NCBI GenBank assembly: GCA_003131945.1
Contig: PKWD01000366.1
Span: forward strand, 9,215 to 15,141
Reading direction: 5' to 3'
Source: Acidimicrobiaceae bacterium
Lineage (GTDB): Bacteria > Actinomycetota > Acidimicrobiia > Acidimicrobiales > UBA8190
DNA: 5,927 nucleotides
Shown here piece after piece: positions 1 through 5,737 of this stretch (positions within the stretch are counted from its first letter, which is position 1; each line of letters begins with the position of its first letter). Under the pieces are notes generated by a model. It was given only the letters and a program-made list of their open reading frames with translations. It was not told the origin of the DNA and did no database searches. A program made the translations under genes and the position numbers.

Positions 1-585
1 TGGGACTTGGGCGGGCATCTCGAGCATCCCGCCGATGGTGGTGCCGGCGTTCTTCCACTCGAAGTAGTCCATGCCGTCAAAGGATGCCTTCTCGGTCTCC
101 CAGTCGAACACATGGGTGTAGAAGCTGGTGGCCTTGGCCGTGTCGCGGGTGTTCAGCTCGTTCCAGCACCAGGTGTTCGGATCGTTGGCCACGGCGGCCC
201 CCGTGTGCTGTCCGGGCTGCCAGATGCCGATGACGGCCCCGGTCGGATCGGCGAACAGCGCCATGTGGCCGGCGTCCATGACCTGCATGGGCTCCATGAA
301 GATGGTGGCACCGGCGATGGTGGCCCGGGCCACGGTGGCTTCAGCGTCGACCACATTCACGTAGCTGGTCCAGGCCGGCGGTTGGCCCTCACCCATGGTG
401 GGCCCCACTCCGGCGACGTTGGCCCCGTCCTGTTGGAACATCCCGTAGCCACCGGCGTCGGGGCCCAGGTCGGCCGTGGTCCATCCGAAGACCGATCCGT
501 AGAACGCCTGGGCCGCCTTCGGGTCAGGTGTCTGGAGGTCGACCCATGACGGGGTGTTGGCCGGGTAGGAAGAGAATGTGGGCAC
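1..585 (-). CDS. Two-domain VOC family protein (glyoxalase/bleomycin-resistance fold), 3' end cut by window edge
   Basis: Reading the minus strand from a GTG at 585 gives 195 codons with no stop, so the gene runs off the left edge. An AAGGAG ribosome binding site lies at 592-597, six bases upstream. Two VOC modules are visible. The first starts with WVDLQTPD (residues 14-21), continues through FYGSVFGW (28-35), and ends with FADPTGAVIGIWQ (111-123). The second begins with WNELNT (141-146) and FYTHVFDWE (155-163). This layout resembles the roughly 260-residue mycobacterial protein Rv0577/TB27.3 (Cfp30B), recalled from memory, so about 65 residues are probably missing. In the expected first ligand positions (D16, N142/E143) I do not see a clear complete metal site, so a glyoxalase reaction should not be assumed. 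Likely a soluble cytoplasmic protein; substrate unknown. It lies 76 bases downstream of the SDR gene on the same strand. Confidence 0.88.
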   Translation of the reverse strand, partial: MPTFSSYPANTPSWVDLQTPDPKAAQAFYGSVFGWTTADLGPDAGGYGMFQQDGANVAGVGPTMGEGQPPAWTSYVNVVDAEATVARATIAGATIFMEPMQVMDAGHMALFADPTGAVIGIWQPGQHTGAAVANDPNTWCWNELNTRDTAKATSFYTHVFDWETEKASFDGMDYFEWKNAGTTIGGMLEMPAQVP

Positions 586-591
586 GGTGAA

Positions 592-597
592 CTCCTT
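592..597 (-). promoter_or_regulatory. Ribosome binding site for the VOC gene
   Basis: AAGGAG on the minus strand, six bases before the GTG at 585. It decides the non-ATG start, since the family-like N-terminus (PTFSSYPANTPSWVDLQT) begins directly after it. Confidence 0.75.
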
Positions 598-618
598 GGT
601 GGTGACGTCTGTGAGTGG

Positions 619-647
619 ACGGTAGCGCGCCGGGGGGACGGTGTCAG
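619..647 (-). promoter_or_regulatory. Candidate vegetative promoter for the VOC gene
   Basis: On the minus strand, CTGACA (647-642; five of six matches to TTGACA) is separated by exactly 17 bases from TACCGT (624-619; fits the TAnnnT form common in actinobacteria). Transcription would start near 612 and leave a leader of about 27 bases before the GTG at 585. It lies just after the SDR stop codon, so the VOC gene could be transcribed independently of the SDR. This is pattern matching only; the -10 matches the full consensus at three of six positions. Confidence 0.4.
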
Positions 648-661
648 CGCCCGGATGTGGG

Positions 662-1495
662 TCAGCCGATGGGTGCGGCGCTCGGGTTGCGGTCCTCCAG
701 GATGTCGCGCATGCGGGTCTCGACCATGGCCCGGGTGTCATCGTGGGTGAGGATGTAGAAGCGGTTGTGGCGGACGGCATAGAGCACCTTCTCGGCCACG
801 TCGGTCGGCTCGATGCCCCCGGCCACCAGATTCCGGACGACTCCTTGGAACTCCACGCCTTGCGGGAGAGCCGCAGCCGGAGCCCAGTCCGGCCGATTGC
901 GATCGGATTCGGCGATACGGGTGTGGACGAAACCGGGGCAGAGGACAGACACACCGACCCGTGATCCGATGGCGCCGAGGTCGCGGTAGAGAGTCTCGGA
1001 CATGGTCACGACCGAGTGCTTGGTCACGTTGTAGGGACCGAGCATGCCCGGCGAGGTGAGCCCGGCCAGTGACGCCGTGTTCACCACATGACCCTCGCCC
1101 TGCTCGAGGAGAACGGGAACGAAGGCCCTGATGCCGTGGATCACGCCCCACAGGTTCACGCCCATCACCCAGGTCCAGTCGGCTTCGGAGACGGTCCATA
1201 TCGGGCCGCCGACGGCCACGCCGGCGTTGTTGTGGACGAGGTGGACGGCACCAAACCGCGTGAGGGCCTTGTCCCGGAGCTCGTCGACCGACGAGCCCAC
1301 CGATACGTCGGTGATGACAGACAGAATCTCCGCCCCCGAGGCTCCGAGAGCGGCGTCGGCCTCCTTGAGCGCCGTCTCTTCGATGTCGGCCAGGACCACC
1401 TTCATGCCGGCGGCGACCGCCGCTTCGGCCACGGCCCGGCCGATGCCACTGGCGCCGCCGGTGATGACGGCCACCTTGCCCTGGAGCTCCTTCAT
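662..1495 (-). CDS. Classical short-chain dehydrogenase/reductase (SDR), NAD(P)-dependent
   Basis: A 277-residue Rossmann-fold oxidoreductase of the classical SDR family, which interconverts alcohols and ketones with a nicotinamide cofactor. Visible motifs: cofactor loop TGGASGIG (residues 12-19, GxxxGxG), acidic D37 after the second strand (favours NAD over NADP), D63-V64 adenine-ring contact, NNAG (89-92), and the catalytic set N114, S142, Y155 and K159 (YNVTK), followed by CPG near residue 190. Length is normal for the family. I chose the ATG at 1495 rather than the GTG at 1525. A GGGAGG site lies just upstream of 1495, the protein then begins MKELQGKVAVITGG as SDRs usually do, and the ten extra residues from 1525 have no binding site. 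No signal peptide or membrane segment. The substrate cannot be told from sequence. It is divergent from the sigma factor gene. Confidence 0.93.
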   Translation of the reverse strand: MKELQGKVAVITGGASGIGRAVAEAAVAAGMKVVLADIEETALKEADAALGASGAEILSVITDVSVGSSVDELRDKALTRFGAVHLVHNNAGVAVGGPIWTVSEADWTWVMGVNLWGVIHGIRAFVPVLLEQGEGHVVNTASLAGLTSPGMLGPYNVTKHSVVTMSETLYRDLGAIGSRVGVSVLCPGFVHTRIAESDRNRPDWAPAAALPQGVEFQGVVRNLVAGGIEPTDVAEKVLYAVRHNRFYILTHDDTRAMVETRMRDILEDRNPSAAPIG

Positions 1496-1499
1496 CTGT

Positions 1500-1505
1500 C
1501 CTCCC
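1500..1505 (-). promoter_or_regulatory. Ribosome binding site setting the SDR start
   Basis: GGGAGG on the minus strand, four bases before the ATG at 1495. It lies inside the longer reading frame that opens at 1525, which argues that the upstream GTG is not the real start. Confidence 0.6.
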
Positions 1506-1688
1506 TGGTCGTGCGGACCCGGCACTCCGGTGGCCAGCGTGGTTCATTGTGCCAGGGATGGGGGAGCCGTCCTCCGAGCTGAGGCACTGACGCGACCGTC
1601 ACATCTTGGCCCGGGACTCGTTTCCTTAGGGTGAGGATGTTCCTACGACCTCGGCGGGCGGTCGGAGCCTGAGGCGAAAGAGGGCGCG

Positions 1689-2348
1689 GTGGTGGAGACG
1701 GTGGGGAGGTCCGAACGGTCCGGCAACCGGGATTCGGAGTCCTTCGATGGTGCCATCGGTGCCGAGACCGACGACTCGACGCTCCTGCGGGCGGCGCGCG
1801 CGGGCGACGGGCGGGCCCTCGACGCCCTCTGCCGGCGGAATTGGAAGGCCGTCTACCGGTCCTTCGCCCGGTTCACCGACGCACCGGCTGAGGCCGAGGA
1901 CCTGACCCAGGAGGTGTTCCTGCGCGCCTTGCGGTCGCTGCCGCGCTTCGAGGACCGGGGGCTGCCGTTCGCCTCTTATCTCCTACGGATCGCCGACAAT
2001 CTGGCCCGCGACCGGTGGCGGGCCCGACCGACGAGGCCGGTGGTGACCTCGGAGGTGCCTGAAGAAGTGGCGTTCGGACCGGGTCCCGACAACCTGGCCG
2101 TCGACAGTGATCGCCGCCACATCCTGCTCGCCGCCCTCGATGGCCTGGCGCCGGACCATCGTGCGGTGCTCCGGCTCCGGGTCCTCGAAGGCCGGTCCAC
2201 CGGCGAGGTGGCGCAACTCATCGATCGCAGCCAAGCCGCCGTCCGGCAGTTGCAGGTGCGTGCTTTGGCGGCCCTGCGAGTGGCCCTGGGCCACGAACTC
2301 AGCAGCTTCACCATCGAATCCGAAGAAGACGAGAGGGACCCGAGATGA
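1689..2348 (+). CDS. ECF-type sigma-70 family RNA polymerase sigma factor
   Basis: A 219-residue alternative sigma factor with only regions 2 and 4, the ECF layout. Region 2 spans about 32-112: DLTQEVFLRAL (71-81) is the core-polymerase binding part, and FASYLLRIADNLARDRWR (94-111) is the region 2.4 part that contacts the -10 element. A proline- and acid-rich linker follows (113-142). Region 4 spans about 145-200, with the helix-turn-helix EVAQLIDRSQAAVRQLQVRA (173-192) that reads the -35 element. The N-terminus has about 30 polar residues before region 2 and the C-terminus ends in an acidic tail. The GTG at 1689 is followed directly by a second GTG at 1692. AAAGAGGG (1677-1684) is four or seven bases away respectively, so the true start may be one codon later. 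The stop overlaps the start of the next gene (ATGA), which implies co-transcription and translational coupling. Upstream, TAGGGT (1627-1632) is a weak -10 candidate without a convincing -35. ECF subgroup not assigned. Confidence 0.92.
   Translation: MVETVGRSERSGNRDSESFDGAIGAETDDSTLLRAARAGDGRALDALCRRNWKAVYRSFARFTDAPAEAEDLTQEVFLRALRSLPRFEDRGLPFASYLLRIADNLARDRWRARPTRPVVTSEVPEEVAFGPGPDNLAVDSDRRHILLAALDGLAPDHRAVLRLRVLEGRSTGEVAQLIDRSQAAVRQLQVRALAALRVALGHELSSFTIESEEDERDPR
2333..2338 (+). promoter_or_regulatory. Ribosome binding site inside the sigma factor gene
   Basis: GAGGGA within the last codons of the sigma factor gene, six bases before the ATG at 2345. It supports the overlapping start and coupled translation. 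Confidence 0.6.
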
Positions 2349-3943
2349 ACGAAGAGACACGTCTGTTGGAAGTCGATCGGATGATCGACGAGATCACCGC
2401 CGTGCCTCCCGGCACCGGACGGGCACACGCCGCCACCCATGTATCGCCTTCCCCCGACAGGATCGTGGTGAACGAGCTGCGGGGTCTGGGAATGATCGAC
2501 TGGCCCGCCGATGAGGTGGGTGACCAGATCGCCCACGCTGTGGCCGACACCATTCGATACCCAGAGTCTGAGCCAGCAACGGAGCCACGCCACCAGGCCC
2601 GTTTGAGGCCGCTGCTTCGCCGTCGCCTCGGGCGCTCGGTGGCGGCCAGTGTCGCCGTGGCGGCGGCCGTGATTCTGCTCGTCGTCGTGCCACGGACCAA
2701 CGGGCCGTCCGGCTCGGGCCGGCACGGGGCATCAGGGCCGGTATCGGTGGCGAGCCTCAAGATGCATCTGGTCGACTCGACCACTTCTCCCTTCCAGTCA
2801 GTCGGCTCCGGGCCCCAGTCCGGTGACCTCGTGTGCGTGACGGCCACCGTCTGTTACGCCGACGCCACCGGTGGGGTGTCCGGTGTGGAACGGACGACTG
2901 ACGGCGGCGTCACCTGGCAGGCCACGGCCGCCCTGCCCGACCATGAGCAATTCGCCGGGGGGCCACTTTCGTGTCCCACGACCGAGGTGTGTGTGGGGGC
3001 GGCGTCGGCCGACGGACCCGCCGGTGCCGGAGGTCCGGGGCTGCTTCAGTTGACTGTCACCACCGATGGGGGCCGGAGCTGGAGTATCGAGTCTCTGAAT
3101 GCCCCGTCAGGCATGTCCGGGGCCGCCATCGACCAGGTGTCGTGTGCCACCGCCACGCAGTGCGTGGTCCACGTCCTCGGACAATCGGGTAGTGCGGCGG
3201 CCGAGGCCGGTACCTTCCTCTTCAGCACCGATGGCGGGGCGACGTGGACGGCGGCGAGTTCTGTCCCCTCGGCGGAGGGGACGGTCGGCTTGTTCACCCT
3301 GCGCTGCGATCCCGATGGCGGTTGCATCGGCCTGGCGCCGGCCGATGCGGCCCCGCCGCCCGCCACCGGCGCCATGGATGCCCTGCGATCCACCGACGGC
3401 GGTCGCACATGGACGGTGACGTCAGTTCCCCTGGCCGTCGGTGAAGGCGTGATCCTGATGTCCTGCGGCGACACGCTGCACTGCATGATGGCGTATCCCT
3501 CGCCCAGCGGTGGTGCCATCACCCTCGCTACCACCGCCGATGGCGGCGCCACCTGGCGGGTGACACCGGCACCGTCGACCTGGCCGACGATCGCCGTCTC
3601 GGTCAGTTGTGCCACAGCCCAGGACTGCTTCATCTCGGCCGCCAGCTCCACCAGCCATGGCGGTTACGAGAACCCGGTGATCGAGGCCACCCACGACGGA
3701 GGTACCACCTGGGCCCCCTTGGCACTGCCGGAAGTCGATGGATCCTCGCTCGCCCTCGTCTACCCCTTGAGCTGCCCCGTGGGGGACGGCTGTATCGGGG
3801 TGGGGGCGACGCCCCAGGAGTTCGACGGGCCCGCGACGGTGCCGGTCACTCTGCCGGAGCGGGGTTGGGTCAGCGACGGGCAGCGGGTCATCATCTCGAA
3901 CCTGCCCGAAACGGGTGGATCATCGAGCCGGGCCCGCTCATAG
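2345..3943 (+). CDS. Single-pass membrane protein with extracytoplasmic Asp-box beta-propeller; putative anti-sigma/sensor partner
   Basis: 532 residues, starting within the sigma factor stop (ATGA overlap); a GAGGGA site lies at 2333-2338, six bases upstream. Residues 1-98 are polar and cysteine-free, ending in a basic stretch (RRRLGR). Residues about 99-116 form one hydrophobic helix, so the topology should be N-inside, C-outside. The rest is predicted extracytoplasmic. Six Asp-box turns are visible, with Trp at 191, 246, 301, 356, 404 and 456 (for example STDGGATW). Seven C-x5-C pairs begin at 164, 210, 267, 321, 374, 422 and 477. Together these suggest a seven-bladed propeller with a disulfide in each blade. 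All fourteen cysteines of the protein are in these pairs. Its place behind an ECF sigma factor suggests it binds or signals to that factor, but the N-terminus lacks the H-x3-C-x2-C zinc motif, so anti-sigma function is inference. Near the C-terminus there is an LPETG sequence (520-524) without the usual hydrophobic tail. Alternatively it could be an ordinary surface protein that happens to share the operon. Confidence 0.85.
   Translation: MNEETRLLEVDRMIDEITAVPPGTGRAHAATHVSPSPDRIVVNELRGLGMIDWPADEVGDQIAHAVADTIRYPESEPATEPRHQARLRPLLRRRLGRSVAASVAVAAAVILLVVVPRTNGPSGSGRHGASGPVSVASLKMHLVDSTTSPFQSVGSGPQSGDLVCVTATVCYADATGGVSGVERTTDGGVTWQATAALPDHEQFAGGPLSCPTTEVCVGAASADGPAGAGGPGLLQLTVTTDGGRSWSIESLNAPSGMSGAAIDQVSCATATQCVVHVLGQSGSAAAEAGTFLFSTDGGATWTAASSVPSAEGTVGLFTLRCDPDGGCIGLAPADAAPPPATGAMDALRSTDGGRTWTVTSVPLAVGEGVILMSCGDTLHCMMAYPSPSGGAITLATTADGGATWRVTPAPSTWPTIAVSVSCATAQDCFISAASSTSHGGYENPVIEATHDGGTTWAPLALPEVDGSSLALVYPLSCPVGDGCIGVGATPQEFDGPATVPVTLPERGWVSDGQRVIISNLPETGGSSSRARS
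2834..3817 (+). repeat. Seven degenerate blade repeats (C-x5-C plus Asp-box) inside the membrane protein
   Basis: Protein-level repeat of about 46-57 residues. Each unit starts with a hydrophobic residue, usually one further residue, and then C-x5-C (CVTATVC, CPTTEVC, CATATQC, CDPDGGC, CGDTLHC, CATAQDC, CPVGDGC). It continues through a variable loop and a strand to D-G-G-x-T/S-W. Units begin at residues 164, 210, 267, 321, 374, 422 and 477. The last has the cysteine pair but no Asp-box; in its place is a strand ending GWVSDGQ. The span given runs from the first to the last cysteine of the series. The spacing inside the pairs is constant while the loops vary, as expected for a folded repeat protein rather than recent DNA duplication. 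Confidence 0.8.
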
Positions 3944-3945
3944 GG

Positions 3946-5337
3946 TCACTGCTTGGGCGTGGCCGCCCTCTCGATGTCCTTGCCGTTGCTCCCGGGGGCG
4001 GCTGGGGCCTCGGGGAGAGCGGCCTTGGTCGAGGCCACGGAATTCCGCAATGCCTCGTAGATGGACAGGCCTTGGCTCACGACTCCGGCGGCAACCTGGT
4101 TGACCCCGTCGGTCCCGTTCAGGATGGTCAGGTTCGACCCTGAGATTCCCTTGGCCGCCTCGGCCACCAGGCTGGGCAGGACGTCGATGAGCTTGTTGGC
4201 GGCGATCAGAGCCTGGTTCCCGTCGGCCAGGGATGCCGCCCTCACGTTGATCGCTTCCGCCTCGGCCGCCGCCACGGTCCGCTGGGCGTAGGCCTCACCG
4301 TCGGCTTCGTGCTTCTTGGCCTGGGCGTCGGCGGCCGCTCTGACCTTCTCGGCGTCGCCGGCGGCGTCGGCGATCATCCGTTGCCGGTTCGCTTCCGCTT
4401 CGGTGTTGAATTTGACCGTGTCGCGGTTGGCCTCGGCCAACGTACGGAGCCGGAAGGCCTCGGCCTCTGTCTCGGCCTTCACCTTGTCCCGGTTGCCGTC
4501 GGCCAGTGTTTTGAGTTTGTAGGCCTCGGCGTCGGCGGGGCGTCGCACCTCGGACTCGAGTCGTTTGTCGGTGAGCTGGGCGGCGCGCTCGGCCAGATGG
4601 GTCTGTTGCTCGATGACCTGCTGGGACGCTTCGGCCTCGGCCAGAGGTCCGGCCTGAGCCGCTTTGGCTTTGGCCTGCTCTGTCTCCGCTGAGAACCCGG
4701 CCTGCTTGATGGAGGTGTCGCGGACGTACTCCGCCTTCAGCGCCGATGCCTCCTGTTCGCGCTGGGTGGCCTCCTGGTCGGCCTTGGCGGCGGCGATCCG
4801 CGCCTGGCTGGCCACGGCCGCCGCATGGGGTGCGGCGATGTTGTTGATGTACCCGGTCGAGTCCTCGATCTCCTGGATCTGGAGCGAGTCCACCACGATG
4901 CCGAGCTTCTCCATCTCACCGTGACTGCCGTCCTTGACCTCCTGGGCCAGCCGGTCACGTTCCCGGATGATCTCCTCCACGGTCAGGCTGCCGATGATCG
5001 AACGGAGGTGACCGGCGAAGATGCGGCCCACCAGCTCCTCCATGCGGTCCTGCTCGGCCAGAAAGCGTCGGGCGGCGTTGGCGATCGACGCCGTGTCGTC
5101 GCCCACCTTGAAGGCGGCGATGGCACGGATGTGGAGGCGGATGCCCTGGGTGGTGATGCAGTCTTCGGCGATCTCGGCTTCCTGCAGCGACAGCGAGAGA
5201 AAGCGCGCCTTCTGCTTGATGGGCATGACGAAACACCCGTGACCGGTCACGATCCGGAACTGGGTGTCCTCGGCCCGCCGTCTCGATCCGGAGATGAGAA
5301 GCGCTTCGTTCGGTGCCGGAACATTCCAGAAGAACAT
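3946..5337 (-). CDS. Flotillin-like SPFH/PHB domain protein
   Basis: 463 residues. Flotillins oligomerise on the inner face of the membrane and scaffold functional membrane microdomains. The SPFH domain covers about residues 5-170: PAPNEALLISG (7-17), FRIVTGHGCFVMPI (27-40), GHLRSIIGSLTVEEII (109-124) and DSLQIQEIED (150-159), closely matching Bacillus FloT motifs as I recall them. Residues about 170-370 are an Ala/Glu-rich coiled coil with the EA repeats typical of flotillins, including a 22-residue tandem repeat (270-335). The C-terminal part (377-430, LIDVLPSLVAEAAKG and following) is the oligomerisation region, followed by a low-complexity Ala/Pro tail. Unlike FloT there is no N-terminal hydrophobic hairpin: the protein starts MFFWNVPAP directly at the SPFH domain. 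The ATG at 5337 is supported by AAGGGGG (5343-5349), five bases upstream. It lies 27 bases after the NfeD-like gene, very likely in one transcript. Its stop is 2 bases from that of the convergent propeller gene. Confidence 0.93.
   Translation of the reverse strand: MFFWNVPAPNEALLISGSRRRAEDTQFRIVTGHGCFVMPIKQKARFLSLSLQEAEIAEDCITTQGIRLHIRAIAAFKVGDDTASIANAARRFLAEQDRMEELVGRIFAGHLRSIIGSLTVEEIIRERDRLAQEVKDGSHGEMEKLGIVVDSLQIQEIEDSTGYINNIAAPHAAAVASQARIAAAKADQEATQREQEASALKAEYVRDTSIKQAGFSAETEQAKAKAAQAGPLAEAEASQQVIEQQTHLAERAAQLTDKRLESEVRRPADAEAYKLKTLADGNRDKVKAETEAEAFRLRTLAEANRDTVKFNTEAEANRQRMIADAAGDAEKVRAAADAQAKKHEADGEAYAQRTVAAAEAEAINVRAASLADGNQALIAANKLIDVLPSLVAEAAKGISGSNLTILNGTDGVNQVAAGVVSQGLSIYEALRNSVASTKAALPEAPAAPGSNGKDIERAATPKQ
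4333..4530 (-). repeat. Three tandem 22-residue repeats in the flotillin coiled coil
   Basis: Residues 270-291, 292-313 and 314-335 align end to end without gaps: AEAYKLKTLADGNRDKVKAE, AEAFRLRTLAEANRDTVKFN, AEANRQRMIADAAGDAEKVR, each followed by two more residues. The first two are nearly the same; the third is more diverged. A period of 22 equals two 11-residue (hendecad) turns, consistent with a nearly straight or slightly right-handed coiled coil. Recognisable at DNA level as 66-base units with repeated GGCCTCGGC elements on the plus strand. Confidence 0.7.
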
Positions 5338-5364
5338 GAAGACCCCCTTAACCGCGTCTACGAG

Positions 5365-5574
5365 TCATGACAGAGTTGTCACCGAGACCGTCCGCCCGGT
5401 GAGGCATTCGACCACCACGACCCGGGAATACTTGGCGATGGTTTCGTCAGAGCACGCCGTAAAGGCCTCGGTGCCCCCGCGGACGGGGAGCACCACCTCT
5501 CCGGGATGCGACGGCGCAATGGCCAAGGTCACCTGGCCGACGGTGCCGATCAGGTCCTGGTCCAGTTCCTCCAC
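5365..5574 (-). CDS. Small NfeD-like OB-fold protein, flotillin partner
   Basis: 69 residues. The pattern GTVGQVTLAI (10-19), PGEVVLPVRGG (24-34), a loop with small polar residues, then SRVVVVECLTGRTVSVTTL (50-68) matches the soluble C-terminal OB-fold domain of NfeD proteins: an initial G-x-x-G strand, a G-x-V strand, then a final pair of Val-rich strands. NfeD proteins are usual genomic partners of flotillin/SPFH proteins and are thought to bind them. Here the membrane helices of full NfeD are absent and only the OB part remains. The start is a GTG at 5574 with GGAGGG (5582-5587) seven bases upstream. An ATG at 5581 is out of frame and is not used. The flotillin gene follows after 27 bases. 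Identification rests on the pattern and the neighbour; the short length limits certainty. Confidence 0.75.
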   Translation of the reverse strand: MEELDQDLIGTVGQVTLAIAPSHPGEVVLPVRGGTEAFTACSDETIAKYSRVVVVECLTGRTVSVTTLS

Positions 5575-5581
5575 TGCTCAT

Positions 5582-5587
5582 CCCTCC
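5582..5587 (-). promoter_or_regulatory. Ribosome binding site for the NfeD-like gene
   Basis: GGAGGG on the minus strand, seven bases before the GTG at 5574. It decides between this start and the out-of-frame ATG at 5581. Confidence 0.6.
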
Positions 5588-5606
5588 GAAACCCTCGTCA
5601 CCTCTG

Positions 5607-5636
5607 AATGTAATGCCCACGGCCAGGAATTGTCCC
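5607..5636 (-). promoter_or_regulatory. Candidate promoter for the NfeD-flotillin unit
   Basis: On the minus strand, GGGACA (5636-5631; four of six matches to TTGACA) lies 18 bases before TACATT (5612-5607; TAnnnT). A start near 5600 would give a leader of about 25 bases before the GTG at 5574. Position is right for the two-gene unit, but the match is moderate and unproven. Confidence 0.35.
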
Positions 5637-5710
5637 GGGCCGCCGCTCTTAAGCGTTTCGGTGGGGGCCCGTTCCTTCCCCCTGGATTCGGACAGGCCTC
5701 GGAATCTCCG

Positions 5711-5737
5711 GCGCCGCGACAGGGGTCGTCGTGGCGC
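5711..5737. repeat. Ten-base-pair imperfect inverted repeat (hairpin)
   Basis: GCGCCGCGAC (5711-5720) pairs with GTCGTGGCGC (5728-5737) across a 7-base loop. In the plus-strand transcript there is one G-U wobble; in the minus-strand transcript that pair is an A-C mismatch. There is no T-run on either side, so it is not a standard intrinsic terminator. It could be a U-tract-less terminator, a protein site, or chance in GC-rich DNA. Confidence 0.35.

Noticed and set aside
7..549. Plus-strand open frame of 180 codons opposite the VOC gene
   Set aside because: Gly/His/Val-rich sequence without motifs. The minus strand here gives an unmistakable VOC protein with a good ribosome binding site, so this is a high-GC shadow.
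738..1547. Second long minus-strand frame (269 codons) across the SDR gene
   Set aside because: Arg-rich, motif-free translation in another frame of the same strand; the SDR frame contains all family motifs.
1622..1643. GGAAC on the minus strand (1643-1639), resembling the -35 of ECF sigma promoters, upstream of the SDR
   Set aside because: No CGTC/GTT-type -10 element at 16-18 bases; a five-base match alone is expected by chance. Another GGAAC upstream of the NfeD-like gene (near 5670) also lacks a matching -10.
1976..2847. Several minus-strand frames opposite the sigma factor and the start of the propeller gene
   Set aside because: Ser/Arg/Pro-rich translations with no recognisable domain; opposite-strand shadows of well-supported genes.
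3046..3694. Minus-strand frames inside the propeller gene
   Set aside because: They mirror the repeat structure of the plus-strand gene (periodic Pro/Ser patterns) and have no independent start signals.
4309..4692. Plus-strand frame of 127 codons with periodic Gly/Leu/Val pattern opposite the flotillin coiled coil
   Set aside because: The periodicity is the antisense reading of the Ala/Glu repeats; no ribosome binding site or family motif.
5711..5737. Hairpin considered as an intrinsic terminator
   Set aside because: No T-run follows on either strand and no confirmed gene ends just before it; kept only as an inverted repeat.
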